From: Isoperla grammatica
Lineage: Eukaryota; Arthropoda; Insecta; Plecoptera; Perlodidae
NCBI GenBank assembly: GCA_945910005.1
Contig: OX246747.1
Span: forward strand, 40,771,353-40,835,352
Reading direction: 5' to 3'
DNA: 64,000 nt
This document shows, one piece after another, positions 13,329 to 25,309 of this stretch. Numbering within the stretch: position 1 is the first letter of the stretch; each line of letters begins with the position of its first letter. The notes beneath the pieces are model-generated. The model had not been told where the DNA came from. It worked only from the letters and a program-made list of their open reading frames with translations, and made no database searches. Position numbers and translations under genes: made by a program.

Positions 13329-13739
13329 TAAATTATGTCGCAATCATGGCCTCTGTGACGTCACAAGGAATGTTGCCTACGTTTTAACACGTTTAGGAAA
13401 CAAACGTGTCTCCAATTGATTAATTTCTCCGTGACAAAATACATTTTTCGCAAGGAGAAAAATTAAAAATAAATCTGGCAACCTCGGCGTTGAATGTGAG
13501 CCCTGATATTTGGCGGGAATAATTCCCTGTGACGAACGGACGAAGGAACGGAGGAACATGGAATGTTGTCGTAGGTTTGTTTCTGGGAAATGAGGGGTAT
13601 CACGATCACTTTAAGAGTTGATGTTGGCTTCTGCCTCGTTTAGCGTTAGTGTCGGAGTAATTTAGTGGCCATTAAGTTGGTAACACTTTTAGCTTAGTGA
13701 GAATAGCAAGAAACATGTGTAGTTATTTAAGAAACGATG
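13329..13739. other. Non-coding, no supported feature
   Basis: No repeat or exon recognised. Confidence 0.35.
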
Positions 13740-13905
13740 AACACAGGAGGTCCTTTAGAAGGCCGTGGATAAAAACTTTGAGGTCCTCACTTAACTCCTT
13801 CTAATATCAGCCCTCCTACTCGACCCTTTCCTCCAATCAACCCTTGACGTCATACCTGACAGTTGCCGAGCACGTCACGTGAAGTTAAACACCAATAAAT
13901 GATCA
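13740..13905 (+). mobile_element. SINE-like fragment (family S3)
   Basis: The 3' end CTTGACGTCATACCTGACAG, TTGCCGAGCACGTCACGTG and TTAAACACC matches the elements at 2800-3235 (reverse) and 16470-16712. The left boundary is not defined. Confidence 0.5.
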
Positions 13906-14029
13906 AATGTACTTTTGTCGTGGCTGTCGAATTTCAATTAGTATCAAATATGACTACCGCCGACTACCTGTTGCATATATTTTGATCGTGGTTTCCCTCT
14001 ACTATCTTCCCATCACTTATGCTTTTCAC

Positions 14030-14155
14030 CAGGGTATATCTTACTATCTTTGATCATCACCAGGGTGTATCTTACTATCTTTGCTCTTCACCACTGTGTA
14101 TCTTACTATCTTTGCTCTTCACCACTGTATATCATACTATCTTTGCTCTTCATCT
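14030..14155. repeat. About 32-bp minisatellite, 4-5 copies
   Basis: Imperfect copies of TATCTTACTATCTTTGCTC and TTCACCACTG. Confidence 0.85.
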
Positions 14156-14391
14156 TTCCTCAGCGTCTCAAAATGTGTCCTGATAAATGACCCCTATTTA
14201 ACATAACCATGCTTCTTCATTTGGCCCCAATCAGACAGATAACTGATTTCAAGCGCCGGACGTATTGTTACTTAGTTTATGTGTTGATATATTCTAAGAC
14301 TAATGTTATTGCTTGTTTTATATATTATGCCTGCACGATGAGGTCGACATATTTATCGTTGTCCTTTGTGAATCACTAAGATAATCATGTA

Positions 14392-15037
<646 letters not shown>

Positions 15038-15325
15038 TTTGGAAAATCATTTTTTTAAACATGAAAATGTCACACCCGTAATTATATTTCGTAGTTATTG
15101 TGTAATAATAGGTTTTAAGTGTACAAGTCAAGTGTCTATTTGTACATCTTGGGCACTAAGCAAAAGTTTAGATACATCTATTCGCAGACGACGCCAAACG
15201 CAAAAAATGACCCAGCCTCAATACGTTTTAAATAAAAACTGAATCGCAGAATCGAACCAGTGACCTTATAGAATGCGAATGATGTCTCGCTCGTTACCAC
15301 TAAGCCACCTAGTTCCACTAACTTA
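15038..15325 (-). mobile_element. Possible tRNA-derived SINE
   Basis: On the minus strand at about 15320-15245 there is GGTGGCTTAGTGGTAACGAG (A-box-like) and CACTGGTTCGATTCTGC (B box), followed by unassigned AT-rich sequence. Stems are too degenerate for a working tRNA. The 3' boundary is a guess. Confidence 0.4.
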
Positions 15326-15454
15326 GTGATGTTAACACTACCTTGCTAACCGGCCACATTCAAGGCTAGATGAATTTTTAAATGATATTCATAAGCCCCG
15401 TTGAGTGTTCTATGTGTGTTATTCTTAGCTTGGCTGACACATCGGGAGAGACAG

Positions 15455-15457
<3 letters not shown>

Positions 15458-15493
<36 letters not shown>
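15458..15493. repeat. (GA)n microsatellite
   Basis: About 18 GA dinucleotides. Confidence 0.95.
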
Positions 15494-15495
<2 letters not shown>

Positions 15496-15721
15496 CCACG
15501 CGTTTGTGTGCACAGCAAAGTTCAGACCTCTCTAAAACTAAATAAAAGTATCCACACGGTTTAACTCCCGTCAATCGTTAAGCAAACTGACGACGCAAAA
15601 CGCATCGTGTGTAGTGTACTTGCACGATATACTATCCACAAGGAAAATGTTGACCCTAATTTATTCGTTTAGTTTCAGGAAGATTAAAGTGCTATTTACA
15701 CACTAAAAAAGAAACTAATAA

Positions 15722-16151
15722 AACAGGTTAGTCCAGTGGTTAGCATCCCTGCTTCCAATACAGAAGGTCCCGGGTTCAAAGCCCGCTTCAGGCAGAAGTT
15801 TTTTAACTTCTAATGTGGATTCAATTCCATTACTTCTTGGCTTAGGAATAAGTAAACGGGGACTTTGGAGCCGTCCTAGCAACGAAGCACTCAATAAGTT
15901 CAAAGTTCTTCTGAATCGGCGTTGTTGATTCTGGCATCTGTCCGCAGGTGTTCGCACTGTCCAATCACTGATTCATATTATGTTTCGTATTTGAAATATC
16001 GATCTTTGATTGGTTATCGCTCACTCGTCGATGGTGTTCGAGGCCTACAGGGTTGGTTTAGTCACTTTAAATTAAAGTCCCCCACTGCAAATCAGTTTAG
16101 TTACTGAGTGGGTAGACTCTAAATGTGGATTTATTTATTTATTTATTTATA
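15722..16151 (+). mobile_element. tRNA-Gly-like SINE (family S1), full copy
   Basis: Same head (GTTAGTCCAGTGGTTAGC, GGGTTCAAAGCCC) and body as the copy at 12893-13328, in the opposite orientation. It ends in a (TTTA)n tail at about 16128-16151. Confidence 0.8.
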
Positions 16152-16469
16152 AATGAGCGCAGCGCACATTGAACAATATGTTATTGATATCTTGACTGTT
16201 GAGAAGCCGATTATGTAAGGAACCTCAACGAGGATTCGAACCCGAGTCCGAGTAAATAAATGCGATCATTTCCGAATTCCTTTGGGCATGCTCAGCTTAC
16301 GCAACGTCTGTATATTTATTTACCTGTTGAGTCCTATAAACTTTCGAACAGATTTGAACTGGAATGTATGACGTAGTTATACGAAACAGTTTAGTTTATC
16401 AGACGTTCGAAACACTTTTGAAAATACGTGACGCCAAAGAGTTGTTATCTGTTCTCTGCTTCAAACAGC
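16152..16469. other. Non-coding; isolated reverse B-box-like motif
   Basis: A reverse B box (GGATTCGAACCCG) occurs near 16222 without a clear A box. Nothing else recognised. Confidence 0.35.
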
Positions 16470-16712
16470 TTCGAGCCAGCGTAGTTGCCGCGGTTGGTCT
16501 ATTAGCCCGCGGTCACCGGTTCGAATCCCAGCCCCGGGGAAGAGTTTGGCCAATCTTACTCTGCCAATCGTGTAAGAGGTCTTACTATTTTCCCTTTCTA
16601 CATATTTACCCTCTTAAAACTATTTTCCCAACCTAATTGTCCATTAACTCGATCTCCCCCGACATTATATGACCGAGTTGTCAAGTACGTCGTTAAACAC
16701 CCTATAGTAATA
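16470..16712 (+). mobile_element. tRNA-derived SINE (family S3)
   Basis: Head with TTGCCGCGGTTGGTCTATTA and B box CCGGTTCGAATCCC, and 3' end CGACATTATATGACCGAG, TTGTCAAGTACGTCGTTAAA and CACC, shared with two other copies in the window. Confidence 0.6.
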
Positions 16713-16982
16713 CTATAACACGAATTCTAGCTTCGGCATGGATGTCATGTGAAATATTTCATCTCATAATCATCCACTTAATTAGTACGACTATATTCAC
16801 TCTGTCAATTATTATGGCATTGAAATATATACAATATCGATATTTCTAGGACCCACTCGTCGTCTCGATAAGCGTCGTTGCCGAAAATGATACTTGAAGC
16901 CGCAATCCCATCACCCTAGTGGAATGTGTGACGTAGCTAGCAACAGTTTGTTTATTTCCATATGTCGTCCATGTGGTTGGTT

Positions 16983-17639
16983 ACTACGATGCCCGATAGA
17001 TGCGTACAGGAGGACCCATAACATGTGCAACACGTGGATAGAGATGGCCATAAGAAATACAACTATGATGCCCGATAGATGCGTACAGGAGGACCCATAA
17101 CATGTGCAACACATGGGCAGAGATGACCATAAGAAATACAACAACTACAATGCCCGATAGATGCGTACACTAGGACTCATAACATGTGCAACACGTGGAT
17201 AGAGATGGCCATAAGAAATACAACTATGATGCCCGATAGATGCGTACAGGAGGACCCATAACATGTGCAACACATGGGCAGAGATGGCCATAAGAAATAC
17301 AACAACTACAATGCCCGATAGATGCGTACACTAGGACTCATAACATGTGCAACACGTGGATAGAGATGGCCATAAGAAATACAACTATGATGCCCGATAG
17401 ATGCGTACAGGAGGACCCATAACATGTGCAACACATGGGCAGAGATGGCCATAAGAAATACAACAACTACAATGCCCGATAGATGCGTACACTAGGACTC
17501 ATAACATGTGCAACACATGGGCAGAGATGGCCATAAGAAATACAACAACTACGATGCCCGATAGATGCGTACAGGAGGACCCATAACATGTGCAACACGT
17601 GGATAGAGATGGCCATAAGAAATACAACAACTACGATGA
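16983..17639. repeat. 79/82-bp alternating minisatellite
   Basis: The motif ATGCCCGATAGATGCGTACA starts near 16988, 17067, 17149, 17228, 17310, 17389, 17471 and 17553, so spacing alternates 79 and 82 bases. That makes a 161-bp dimer with paired variants (CAACACGTGGATAG and CAACACATGGGCAG). Confidence 0.93.
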
Positions 17640-17647
17640 ACTACAAC

Positions 17648-18290
17648 ATTACGAAATTTTCGAAATTACGTAATTTATAATGTCAGTCCGTCAAACTTCC
17701 GTAATTATCTCAAAATCTGTGGTATGTCACGCAGGTTTGTTTGTAAATGCTTAAAACAGATGTAATTGAGATTAATTAAAATGAATCAAATGAAATAAAT
17801 ATGCTCAGGTTCTCTTACAAATCGCCGTTACGTGTGATATTCCGAAATTTTCGAAATTACGTAATTTATAATGTCAGCCCGTCAAACTTCCGTAATTATC
17901 TCAAAATCTGTAGTTTGTCACGTAGGTTTGTTTAAAAATTCTTAAAACAGATGTAATTGAGATTAATTAAAACAAATCAAATGAAATAAATATGCTCAGG
18001 TTCTCATACAATTCGCCACTACTTGTGACATTCCGAAATTTTCGAAATTACGTAATTTATAATGTCAGCCCGTCAAACTTCCGTAATTATCTCAAAATCT
18101 GTAGTATGTCACGTAGGTTTGTTTATAAATTATTGAAACAGATGTAATTGAGATCAATTGGAAGGAATCAAATTAAATGAATATACCGAAGTTCTCTTAC
18201 AAATCGATACTTTGTTTGCAATTACGTAATTTCCGATTGACAGCCCTTGAAATTTACATCATTATCTCACAATTTATGGCATGTCACACA
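17648..18290. repeat. 191-bp tandem repeat, three copies plus a degraded fourth
   Basis: GAAATTTTCGAAATTACGTA recurs at 17653, 17844 and 18035, exactly 191 bases apart. A diverged partial copy (ATTACGTAATTTCCG, GACAGCCC) follows near 18220. Each unit opens with overlapping AT-rich palindromes. Confidence 0.92.
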
Positions 18291-18829
18291 GGTATGTTCA
18301 TATATTTTCACGGAAGGAAAAAATTATGCTTCTACCTAAGAACTTATTTTTTGATTTTCACCCTTTCTGAACCCTTCTAAAACTACTATTTTCATAATCT
18401 TTATTAATTTTTGTCTATTAATGTATGCTGTTATCGGTGTTAAAAACGTTTGTTCTCACCTTTAAAGTCAACGTTTTCACTATATCCTTGTGACATTTTG
18501 TCATTATATAAGTAAGTAATGTTCTTTTTGTCACTAGTTTTAGATTCCCTTCACTATTTTTGTGTTGCTATTGTTATACCTATACTGTTTAAGTTATTCT
18601 TAGAATTGTTTGGCTTGCAGACTCTGTGTTTCAAGCTATGCACTTTTCTGCCAACCCCCTCTTGTGAATGATAGCAAACAAATAACACTTACATTTTATA
18701 ATTCAAGTTGAACTAGAAATATACACGAGCTATAGCATGTGGAACTTCTGAATTATTGGTCCAACGTTTCAGTTATCGAGAATTATTAATTAACGATGAT
18801 TAAAATAGTAATCTGACAAGAGTTTTGTT
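18291..18829. other. Non-coding, no supported feature
   Basis: AT-rich; no exon or repeat recognised. Confidence 0.35.
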
Positions 18830-18985
18830 CGATGCTGATGATATTTGGATTTTACGTCTCATATTTTGGCAACTATGCTAATCGAGACGATGAGTGGGTG
18901 ATTACGACGATGAAAAAACCCCATAATTATGACATAATGCCCAAACCAGTATTCGAACCTGGAACGCAAAGATGACGATTTGTTT
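18830..18985 (-). mobile_element. SINE (family S2), minus copy
   Basis: On the minus strand: B box CAGGTTCGAATACTGG, then CCACTCATCGTCTCGATTAG and TATGAGACGTAAAATCC, matching the body and tail of the copy at 2620-2793. The A box is not clear. Confidence 0.55.
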
Positions 18986-19679
18986 GAGACAGCTCAAAGC
19001 ACAAAACAATTAATTTCACTGCACACAGGATCGTCGTAATGTCACAGCCTTCTCAAACTAATGACGTGCAACACTTTGACAGGTGTATAGAGTGCGCTAG
19101 TGTCGAGGGGGCGTGGTCATCGTGTGACAACAATCATTGTTGATGCTCGTCCTCTGTAGAGAGGTTACAGAAGTGACCGCCAGAGTTAACATGGGTAGAT
19201 AGATATTGAGTTATCTATTGTACTTTTATAATGAATAATTAAAAATCAATTATTTGTGGTACGATATAATGTTTTAAACGAGTGCTATATATAAATTTGA
19301 CTATGTTTTTCTCATTCAAATAAGAAGTAACTACAAAGAAAAGAAAGATAAAAGTAACTCCGATTATTTGTACGTTTGACAGCAAGGTGTCACATATCAC
19401 TTAAATGCCTTCGAAATAGCCAATATACTGTAGTTTATCTATGTATCAGAGTTCAGAGTTAATACTTTTTAATTTAATAAAAATAGTCGATGGAAACCAT
19501 ACAAGACAATTACAAGGCAAATTAACCATAATCGACTGGTTATTTTCTGTCCTCATCGAATTACTGTGTAGATTATTCAGTCTTCATTGCAACAATGAAA
19601 CAGCCTGACAAGAATATAAGAATACACACAAAACTACCTCCTTCAAGTGTGCTTCACAAACTAACTACCAGGCTACTAG
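18986..19679. other. Non-coding, no supported feature
   Basis: No gene recognised. ACTACCTCCTTCAAGTGTGC near 19637 recurs at about 19988. Confidence 0.35.
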
Positions 19680-19990
19680 CAACACCAAAAGACAACAATG
19701 TTACAACAACACAACAATGTGACATTTGTTTAATGAATTGAATCGATGGACAAACAACAAGCTGTCAAAAAATAATATCTTCTGATTTTGGAAAACAAAA
19801 CAAAAAACAAACAAATAGACATACAAAACTTTCACTTAGTCTTTGTCCATCATTAAAAGTTTTAAATGGCGAGCAGTTACTATTGCTACACCTGTTTTTA
19901 TTTCTATGGTTGCAATTTTATTATTTTGACAGCTGATGGTTTGTCCATCAGTTCAATTCATTTGTTTCATTGTTGTCTTTTGGTAAAACT
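19680..19990. repeat. Imperfect inverted repeat of about 75-100 bases per arm
   Basis: The left arm includes AATGAATTGAATCGATGGAC and AAGCTGTCAAAAAATAAT; the right arm includes ATTATTTTGACAGCTGATGG and CCATCAGTTCAATTCATTTG. They could form a hairpin with a loop of about 120 bases. No transposase frame is present. Confidence 0.55.
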
Positions 19991-20194
19991 ACCTCCTTCA
20001 AGTGTGCTTCACCCAATAATTACCAATTGTTGTAATTGTAAAAGTCTTCACCAAGATACTTTTATCTACTCTCAGAAAAATCTGACACATCTCAAACTTT
20101 GTACGTTTGTAGCTGAAAATATTTAAACAAAGGTGTCGATACGTGTATACATTTTGACTACATAGTTGCTAAATCATTTTATAAATCATAAAAA

Positions 20195-20545
20195 TGATGT
20201 TTCTTGGCATTAAAGCATCGTAAGACGTAATTATTTGTCCTACTAGTTGGTATGATTTTTTTTTATCTCAGGAGATCCCAGTTATTACTATTTTGTTAAG
20301 TGTGAACACAACATTTGTTTTCAGCTGTGTTTACATAGATTCTAACACATTCTCGACATTGTGTGTAGGGGTAAAACCAAACTAGTAAAACATTGGCGTA
20401 TATATTCTTGCACAACAATGAAAGGTTGTACCAAGGTAACATTGGTACCCACTGTACCCACATCACATATGTATCCAACTATACACTCAACAAGTACGCG
20501 GCCTTCAGTAATGTAAACACAAAAACCAAACCCACAAGAACCCTA
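20195..20545 (+). repeat. Left arm of a 2.7-kb long inverted repeat
   Basis: Its reverse complement matches 22585-22910. The best block, about 20400-20435, is nearly identical (CTTGCACAACAATGAAAGGT then TGTACCAA). Other matching blocks include CAACTAGTAGGACAAATAAT and GATGTGGGTACAGTGGG on the complementary strand. Confidence 0.8.
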
Positions 20546-20689
20546 CTGCATATATATATTATTAAAGCTTAACAAACAAAAAATCTAACTGTGTCAAAAG
20601 TGTTTCTCATTTTGGCCGACATCCAAACACTCGTTTCTATTCAGCCAGCCCGCTAGGATATCTCTCAGGTTAAATTCCACACTGACTAT

Positions 20690-21680
20690 CGCGAGTACAG
20701 TGAGTACAGAGAGTACAGCGAGTACAGAGAGTACAGTGAGTACAGCGAGTACAGCGAGTACAGCGAGTACAGAGAGTACAGCGAGTACAGCGAGTACAGA
20801 GAGTACAGCGGGTACAGCGAGTACAGCGGGTACAGAGAGTACAGCGAGTACAGCGAGTACAACGGGTACAACGAGTATAACGAGTACAGCGAGTAGTATA
20901 GCGAGTACAGCGAGTAGTATAACGAGTACAGCGAGTAGTATAGCGAGTACAGCGAGTAGTATAACGAGTACAGCGAGTAGTATAGCGAGTACAGCGAGTA
21001 GTATAACGAGTACAGCGAGTAGTATAGCGAGTACAGCGAGTAGTATAACGAGTACAGCGAGTAGTATAGCGAGTACAGCGAGTAGTATAACGAGTACAGC
21101 GAGTAGTATAGCGAGTACAGCGAGTAGTATAACGAGTACAGCGAGTATTACCAGTACAGCGAGTAGTATTACGAGTACAGCGAGTACAACGGGTACAACG
21201 AGTATAACGAGTACAGCGAGTAGTATAGCGAGTACAGCGAGTAGTATAACGAGTACAGCGAGTAGTATAGCGAGTACAGCGAGTAGTATAACGAGTACAG
21301 CGAGTAGTATAGCGAGTACAGCGAGTAGTATAACGAGTACAGCGAGTAGTATAGCGAGTACAGCGAGTAGTATAACGAGTACAGCGAGTAGTATAGCGAG
21401 TACAGCGAGTAGTATAACGAGTACAGCGAGTATTACCAGTACAGCGAGTAGTATTACGAGTACAGCGAGTACAACGGGTACAACGAGTATAACGAGTACA
21501 GCGAGTAGTATAGCGAGTACAGCGAGTAGTATAACGAGTACAGCGAGTAGTATAGCGAGTACAGCGAGTAGTATAACGAGTACAGCGAGTAGTATAGCGA
21601 GTACAGCGAGTAGTATAACGAGTACAGCGAGTATTACCAGTACAGCGAGTACAGCGAGTAGTATTACGAGTACAGAGAGG
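20690..21680. repeat. GAGTACAGC minisatellite with 42-bp higher-order units
   Basis: The basic unit is 9 bases (GAGTACAGC and variants such as GAGTATAAC and 12-base GAGTAGTATAGC). Most of the array is a 42-bp composite (GAGTACAGCGAGTAGTATAG, CGAGTACAGC, GAGTAGTATAAC). A rare junction with ACAACGGGTACAACG appears at 20859, 21186 and 21471, spaced 327 and 285 bases, a difference of exactly one 42-bp unit. The 328-residue Ser/Thr/Ala frame on the plus strand follows from the triplet period. Confidence 0.95.
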
Positions 21681-22147
21681 ACATAGGCCTACACACCTCC
21701 TGATAACTCATCCTGCCTCTCTCGCAGGACTTGTCCGTGGTACTCGCGCCGTATCGCTTGGGATGTCCTGAGGTACTCGTACTCCTCTTCTTGTTGTGAG
21801 TTCCACCCGTAAACATCATGATGGTCACCACAATTACCATCGCATCGCACACACTGTCCACACGCACACGCACAATATCACACACGCACACGACTAACTG
21901 ACTGACTTTCTTTCAAGACGAGACGAAAACACGAGCACACTCTAGCGGTGAAAATGTGACACGTTGAATGAAACGTTCACGAGACGATATTTGCGCGAAG
22001 AAGGCGAATTCACTTTTTAGTAAGTGCTTTGGTTTTTTTTGTTCTCTCACACACACGGCGATCGTGTTTTGTTTTTCAGTTGTCGCGTTCGTTGTTCGGC
22101 ACGGCGAACGTACGCGTCGGGTAAACGAGAGCCATTTTATGTTTCGC
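21681..22147. other. Unassigned stretch with exon-like sequence
   Basis: A pyrimidine tract and acceptor-like CTCTCTCGCAG end at about 21726 on the plus strand. The minus strand has a stop-free stretch of about 40 codons in the same place (EEEYEYLRTSQAIRREY within it). No homologue is recognised and neither strand gives a full gene. Confidence 0.3.
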
Positions 22148-22165
22148 GGGGGGGGGGGGGGGGGG
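22148..22165. repeat. G homopolymer
   Basis: A run of 18 G just upstream of the promoter-like cluster. Confidence 0.9.
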
Positions 22166-22243
22166 CAACCGAGCAGCGGCGTTGTTGTTCGTAGAGGCGA
22201 CAAATTTGGCTAACGAAAAATAGATTTTAAAGTATGCTAGTTG

Positions 22244-22350
22244 ATGATTGGGTAATGTCACGTGGCCGGATGTTGACGTCACGATGCGCGGAGTGGCTGC
22301 GCGTGGACGTCTATAAATACGCGACGTCGGTGTAGCGCGTTGGGCGTCGA
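22244..22350 (+). promoter_or_regulatory. Promoter-like cluster: inverted CCAAT, E-box, CRE, TATA
   Basis: In order on the plus strand: ATTGGGT (inverted CCAAT) near 22247, CACGTG at about 22259-22264, a perfect CRE TGACGTCA at 22274-22281, and TATAAATA at 22312-22319, in a locally GC-rich, CpG-rich segment. The spacing is like that of an animal RNA polymerase II promoter. Only tiny open frames follow before the right arm of the inverted repeat, so the transcript, if any, would be non-coding or have a distant coding exon. Confidence 0.5.
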
Positions 22351-22584
22351 GGCGGGAGACGTCGGCGTTAAACTAAATTTTGTCAACGATGTGCTTTTTG
22401 AAATTAAAAAATAATTAATTTAGTAGCAACATTTTTGATAAATTAACATCTAGAAATAAATCGGGGAAAACGGTAATTTCAATGCAAATTTTTACTTGAC
22501 CCCATTTTATTTTAAATTCCTCAAAAACTAGCATCAAATTTGTGCAAAATTCTATTTTTTAAATAACTGCATGTGTAATAAGAC

Positions 22585-22910
22585 CAAAAGGGCTTCTTGT
22601 GTTTTTTTTGTGTGTTTACGAGCGCGTACTTATTAAATGTACAGTTTTGTGTGATGTGGGTAAAGTAGCTACCAATGTTACCATACAACCTTTCATTGTT
22701 GTGCAAGAATATATATACCAACGTTTCATAAGTTTCCTTTTAGTTTTACACCTACCTACAACGTCGAGAATTTGTTATAATTTACATAAACAGCACTGAC
22801 AAACAAATGTTACAACTACATAAAAATAGTAACTGCATATCCTGACCTCTCCTGGGGGAAAAAATATCACACCAACTAAGAAAAAGAATCACGTTTACGA
22901 ATTTTTTTCT
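22585..22910 (-). repeat. Right arm of the 2.7-kb long inverted repeat
   Basis: Inverted copy of 20195-20545, containing ACAACCTTTCATTGTTGTGC followed by AAGAATATATA. The arms enclose the 9/42-bp minisatellite and the promoter-like cluster. Confidence 0.8.
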
Positions 22911-25130
22911 AGACCAAGATTGTAATATGTAGGTATGTAACAAAAGATGAAACTATAAATTCTATTGCATGTCAGGAAGGAAAATAGTGTACATGTTAAA
23001 AGAAAAAGAAAACATTATTGTATGATTATCATTTTAATCAGATTATCAGCCAAGTATTCCCAAGACTGAGGCAATTGCATACACAAATAACACCCAAGGA
23101 CAATTTCAAAATATAGCATCGTAAATAACATAGCCTCATATGTTGTCAATTATAACATAAAACATAACTCTAATATGTTGTCATAGTAACATAAAACATA
23201 ATGTTGTCGCATGAATTAAAATCAACTTGAGGTTACGTTGTGATCTTACTCCGTTCTGTCACACAATTAGAGACGTTTCTTCCGAGTACCAACTCGTGCA
23301 GTAAAGATAAGCTACACTCCCAAGCAACAATACAAAAGATAGGGATACTGCACTATTATAATATAAGTAGTTAACCCTGAGCTGGAGCCCATGTCAGTAC
23401 TGGAGACCCCGAACAAGCCAAGACATACTAATGCCAACTTTACGTGTTTGGTTGTGCGAAAACTAACTCGATTTCTTAGCTTTTGATCGGTCGTCGCCAC
23501 ATGAAAAAACTCAGGCGTATGAGTTGAACAATAACAGAAGTCGTTCTATTTCTACAGCAGTGTGACTCGCAGTTTCGAAAGCGCTCAAACAAACAAGGTG
23601 CAAACATTTAATAATAAAACACCTTAATGATATGTATTTAAATTTAAGCACAAATATAAACAAAATATCTACAAGATCGGTGAGCTATGAGTGTCCGGTA
23701 GATCTGCCTTAGCTTGTTTGGAGTTCCAGTAACAGTCTTACAATATCTACTTACCAACTAAAACAAAACTCTCACTACTGACTACACCATACCAGAATAG
23801 TTGTAAAACATAATTAAAAACAAACAAACCTACATCCTGAACGCGTATCTAACTGGGTTTGCTTGAGACGACAATATCTGCGGACGAGCACAATGCGCGG
23901 TGAACGCGAGCGCGCTATTATGTCTGAGTCTTTAGAACACCAGAACCGTTCACGACGAGTAGAAACAAAATCAAGCGAAAAGAACAAAATTAATAAACAC
24001 GCACAAGACCCGAGTAGAGTTGAGCGATTCGCAACATCCAATCAACTATACGAAAGAAAGAAAATCACAAACTTTAAAGTTAAATCAACTAAACTAAAAT
24101 AAAGCAATAGCAATACAATGAATTTCCAATGGTGCAACTGACTGTAACTACCGGACACAGTAAAAACAGATTGTACTACGGCATCAGTTTAGGTGATATC
24201 TCATTACTGTTGTGATTATTGGAAGGTATGAAGAGCCGTTCGATTTATGCAGCATTGTTTATCATACTCGTCGATTTAGATTATTTTCAGAACACGGAAT
24301 GGACAACATATGCCGTTTTAGGATTCGAAGAACGCAGCGTCAAATAGAAATGCACAGGCACTCGCCAGTACTACGTTAGCAATTTGCATTACAATGGTTG
24401 ACAACTTGACGTTCCAAGTCACGACTTAAGGTCTACTAGGAAAACGGGGTTTAGTGACTGATTGTGAAGAGCAAACCCCGTTCTACCGATTACGAGAACA
24501 AAAGCTTGTGAAATTAACACATGGTCTACATACTTGTGTACATACTTTCGATTTAAACGCTTATCATCTTGAGGACTTTTATCACATGTTCAAAATGTTC
24601 TTACCATCTCGGCAATTCTTCCGAGTACTGGTTAGTTCAGTAAAGTACGGTCGATATTTAAAAGTCAAAACTATATCTACATCAAACTTCAAAGTGATTT
24701 GACAATAAAAATACAAACTTCAAATTGATTTGACAGTAAAAATACAATGCCAAAAGGATATTTGTAATAAAATTACATTCACAATGATTAATTATTCACA
24801 ACTATGCGTAAACCACATTTCTTCCAATTATCTCTTTGATTCGTCGTTACGTAATTTCTTTCTCTACGTATGTAGGCCTACATTTGTAATTTAAAAACGT
24901 TTCAGATTTACTTTAATACATAGCCACACACACTTTACCTCACTTCACATTTACTTTAATAACATAGCTTTTAATGATTATAATTTATATTTCTGTAAAA
25001 AAACTTACTGTAGGCCTAACATATTAACTTTGTAACACTATCCCCTGCATTTCATCAATGCAACATACCACAAAATGTACGTAGGAAGTACGTACAAGTA
25101 ATTGAACACTAACAAGTGTAACATGTATGA
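22911..25130. other. Non-coding, only minor repeats
   Basis: A twofold TAACATAAAACATAA motif occurs near 23150-23195 and a twofold 37-base motif (TTGATTTGACAGTAAAAATA) near 24690-24750. No exon supported. Confidence 0.4.
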
Positions 25131-25165
25131 TACATGGCAACTGTGGATCGACGTCAACCTAACGG

Positions 25166-25309
25166 ACGGGTGAGGCCCGAGCGTGCAACGAGGGCTATCG
25201 AGACTGCGACGGCGGAGACGTCTAGCGCGCACAACAGACGGGTGAAGCCCGAGCGTGCAACGAGGGCTATCGAGACTGCGACGGCGGAGACGTCCGGCGC
25301 GCTCAGAAC
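25166..25309. repeat. 72-bp tandem duplication at the POLR1G stop codon
   Basis: Two near-identical 72-base copies start at 25166 and 25238; the second covers the TGA of POLR1G (25305-25303). The sequence is GC-rich compared with its flanks. It lies in the last codons and the start of the 3' untranslated region on the minus strand. Confidence 0.8.

Noticed and set aside
20700..21686. 328-residue Ser/Thr/Ala-rich frame resembling a mucin or antifreeze protein
   Set aside because: A direct product of the 9-base GAGTACAGC repeat; no signal peptide and no non-repeat sequence in the frame.
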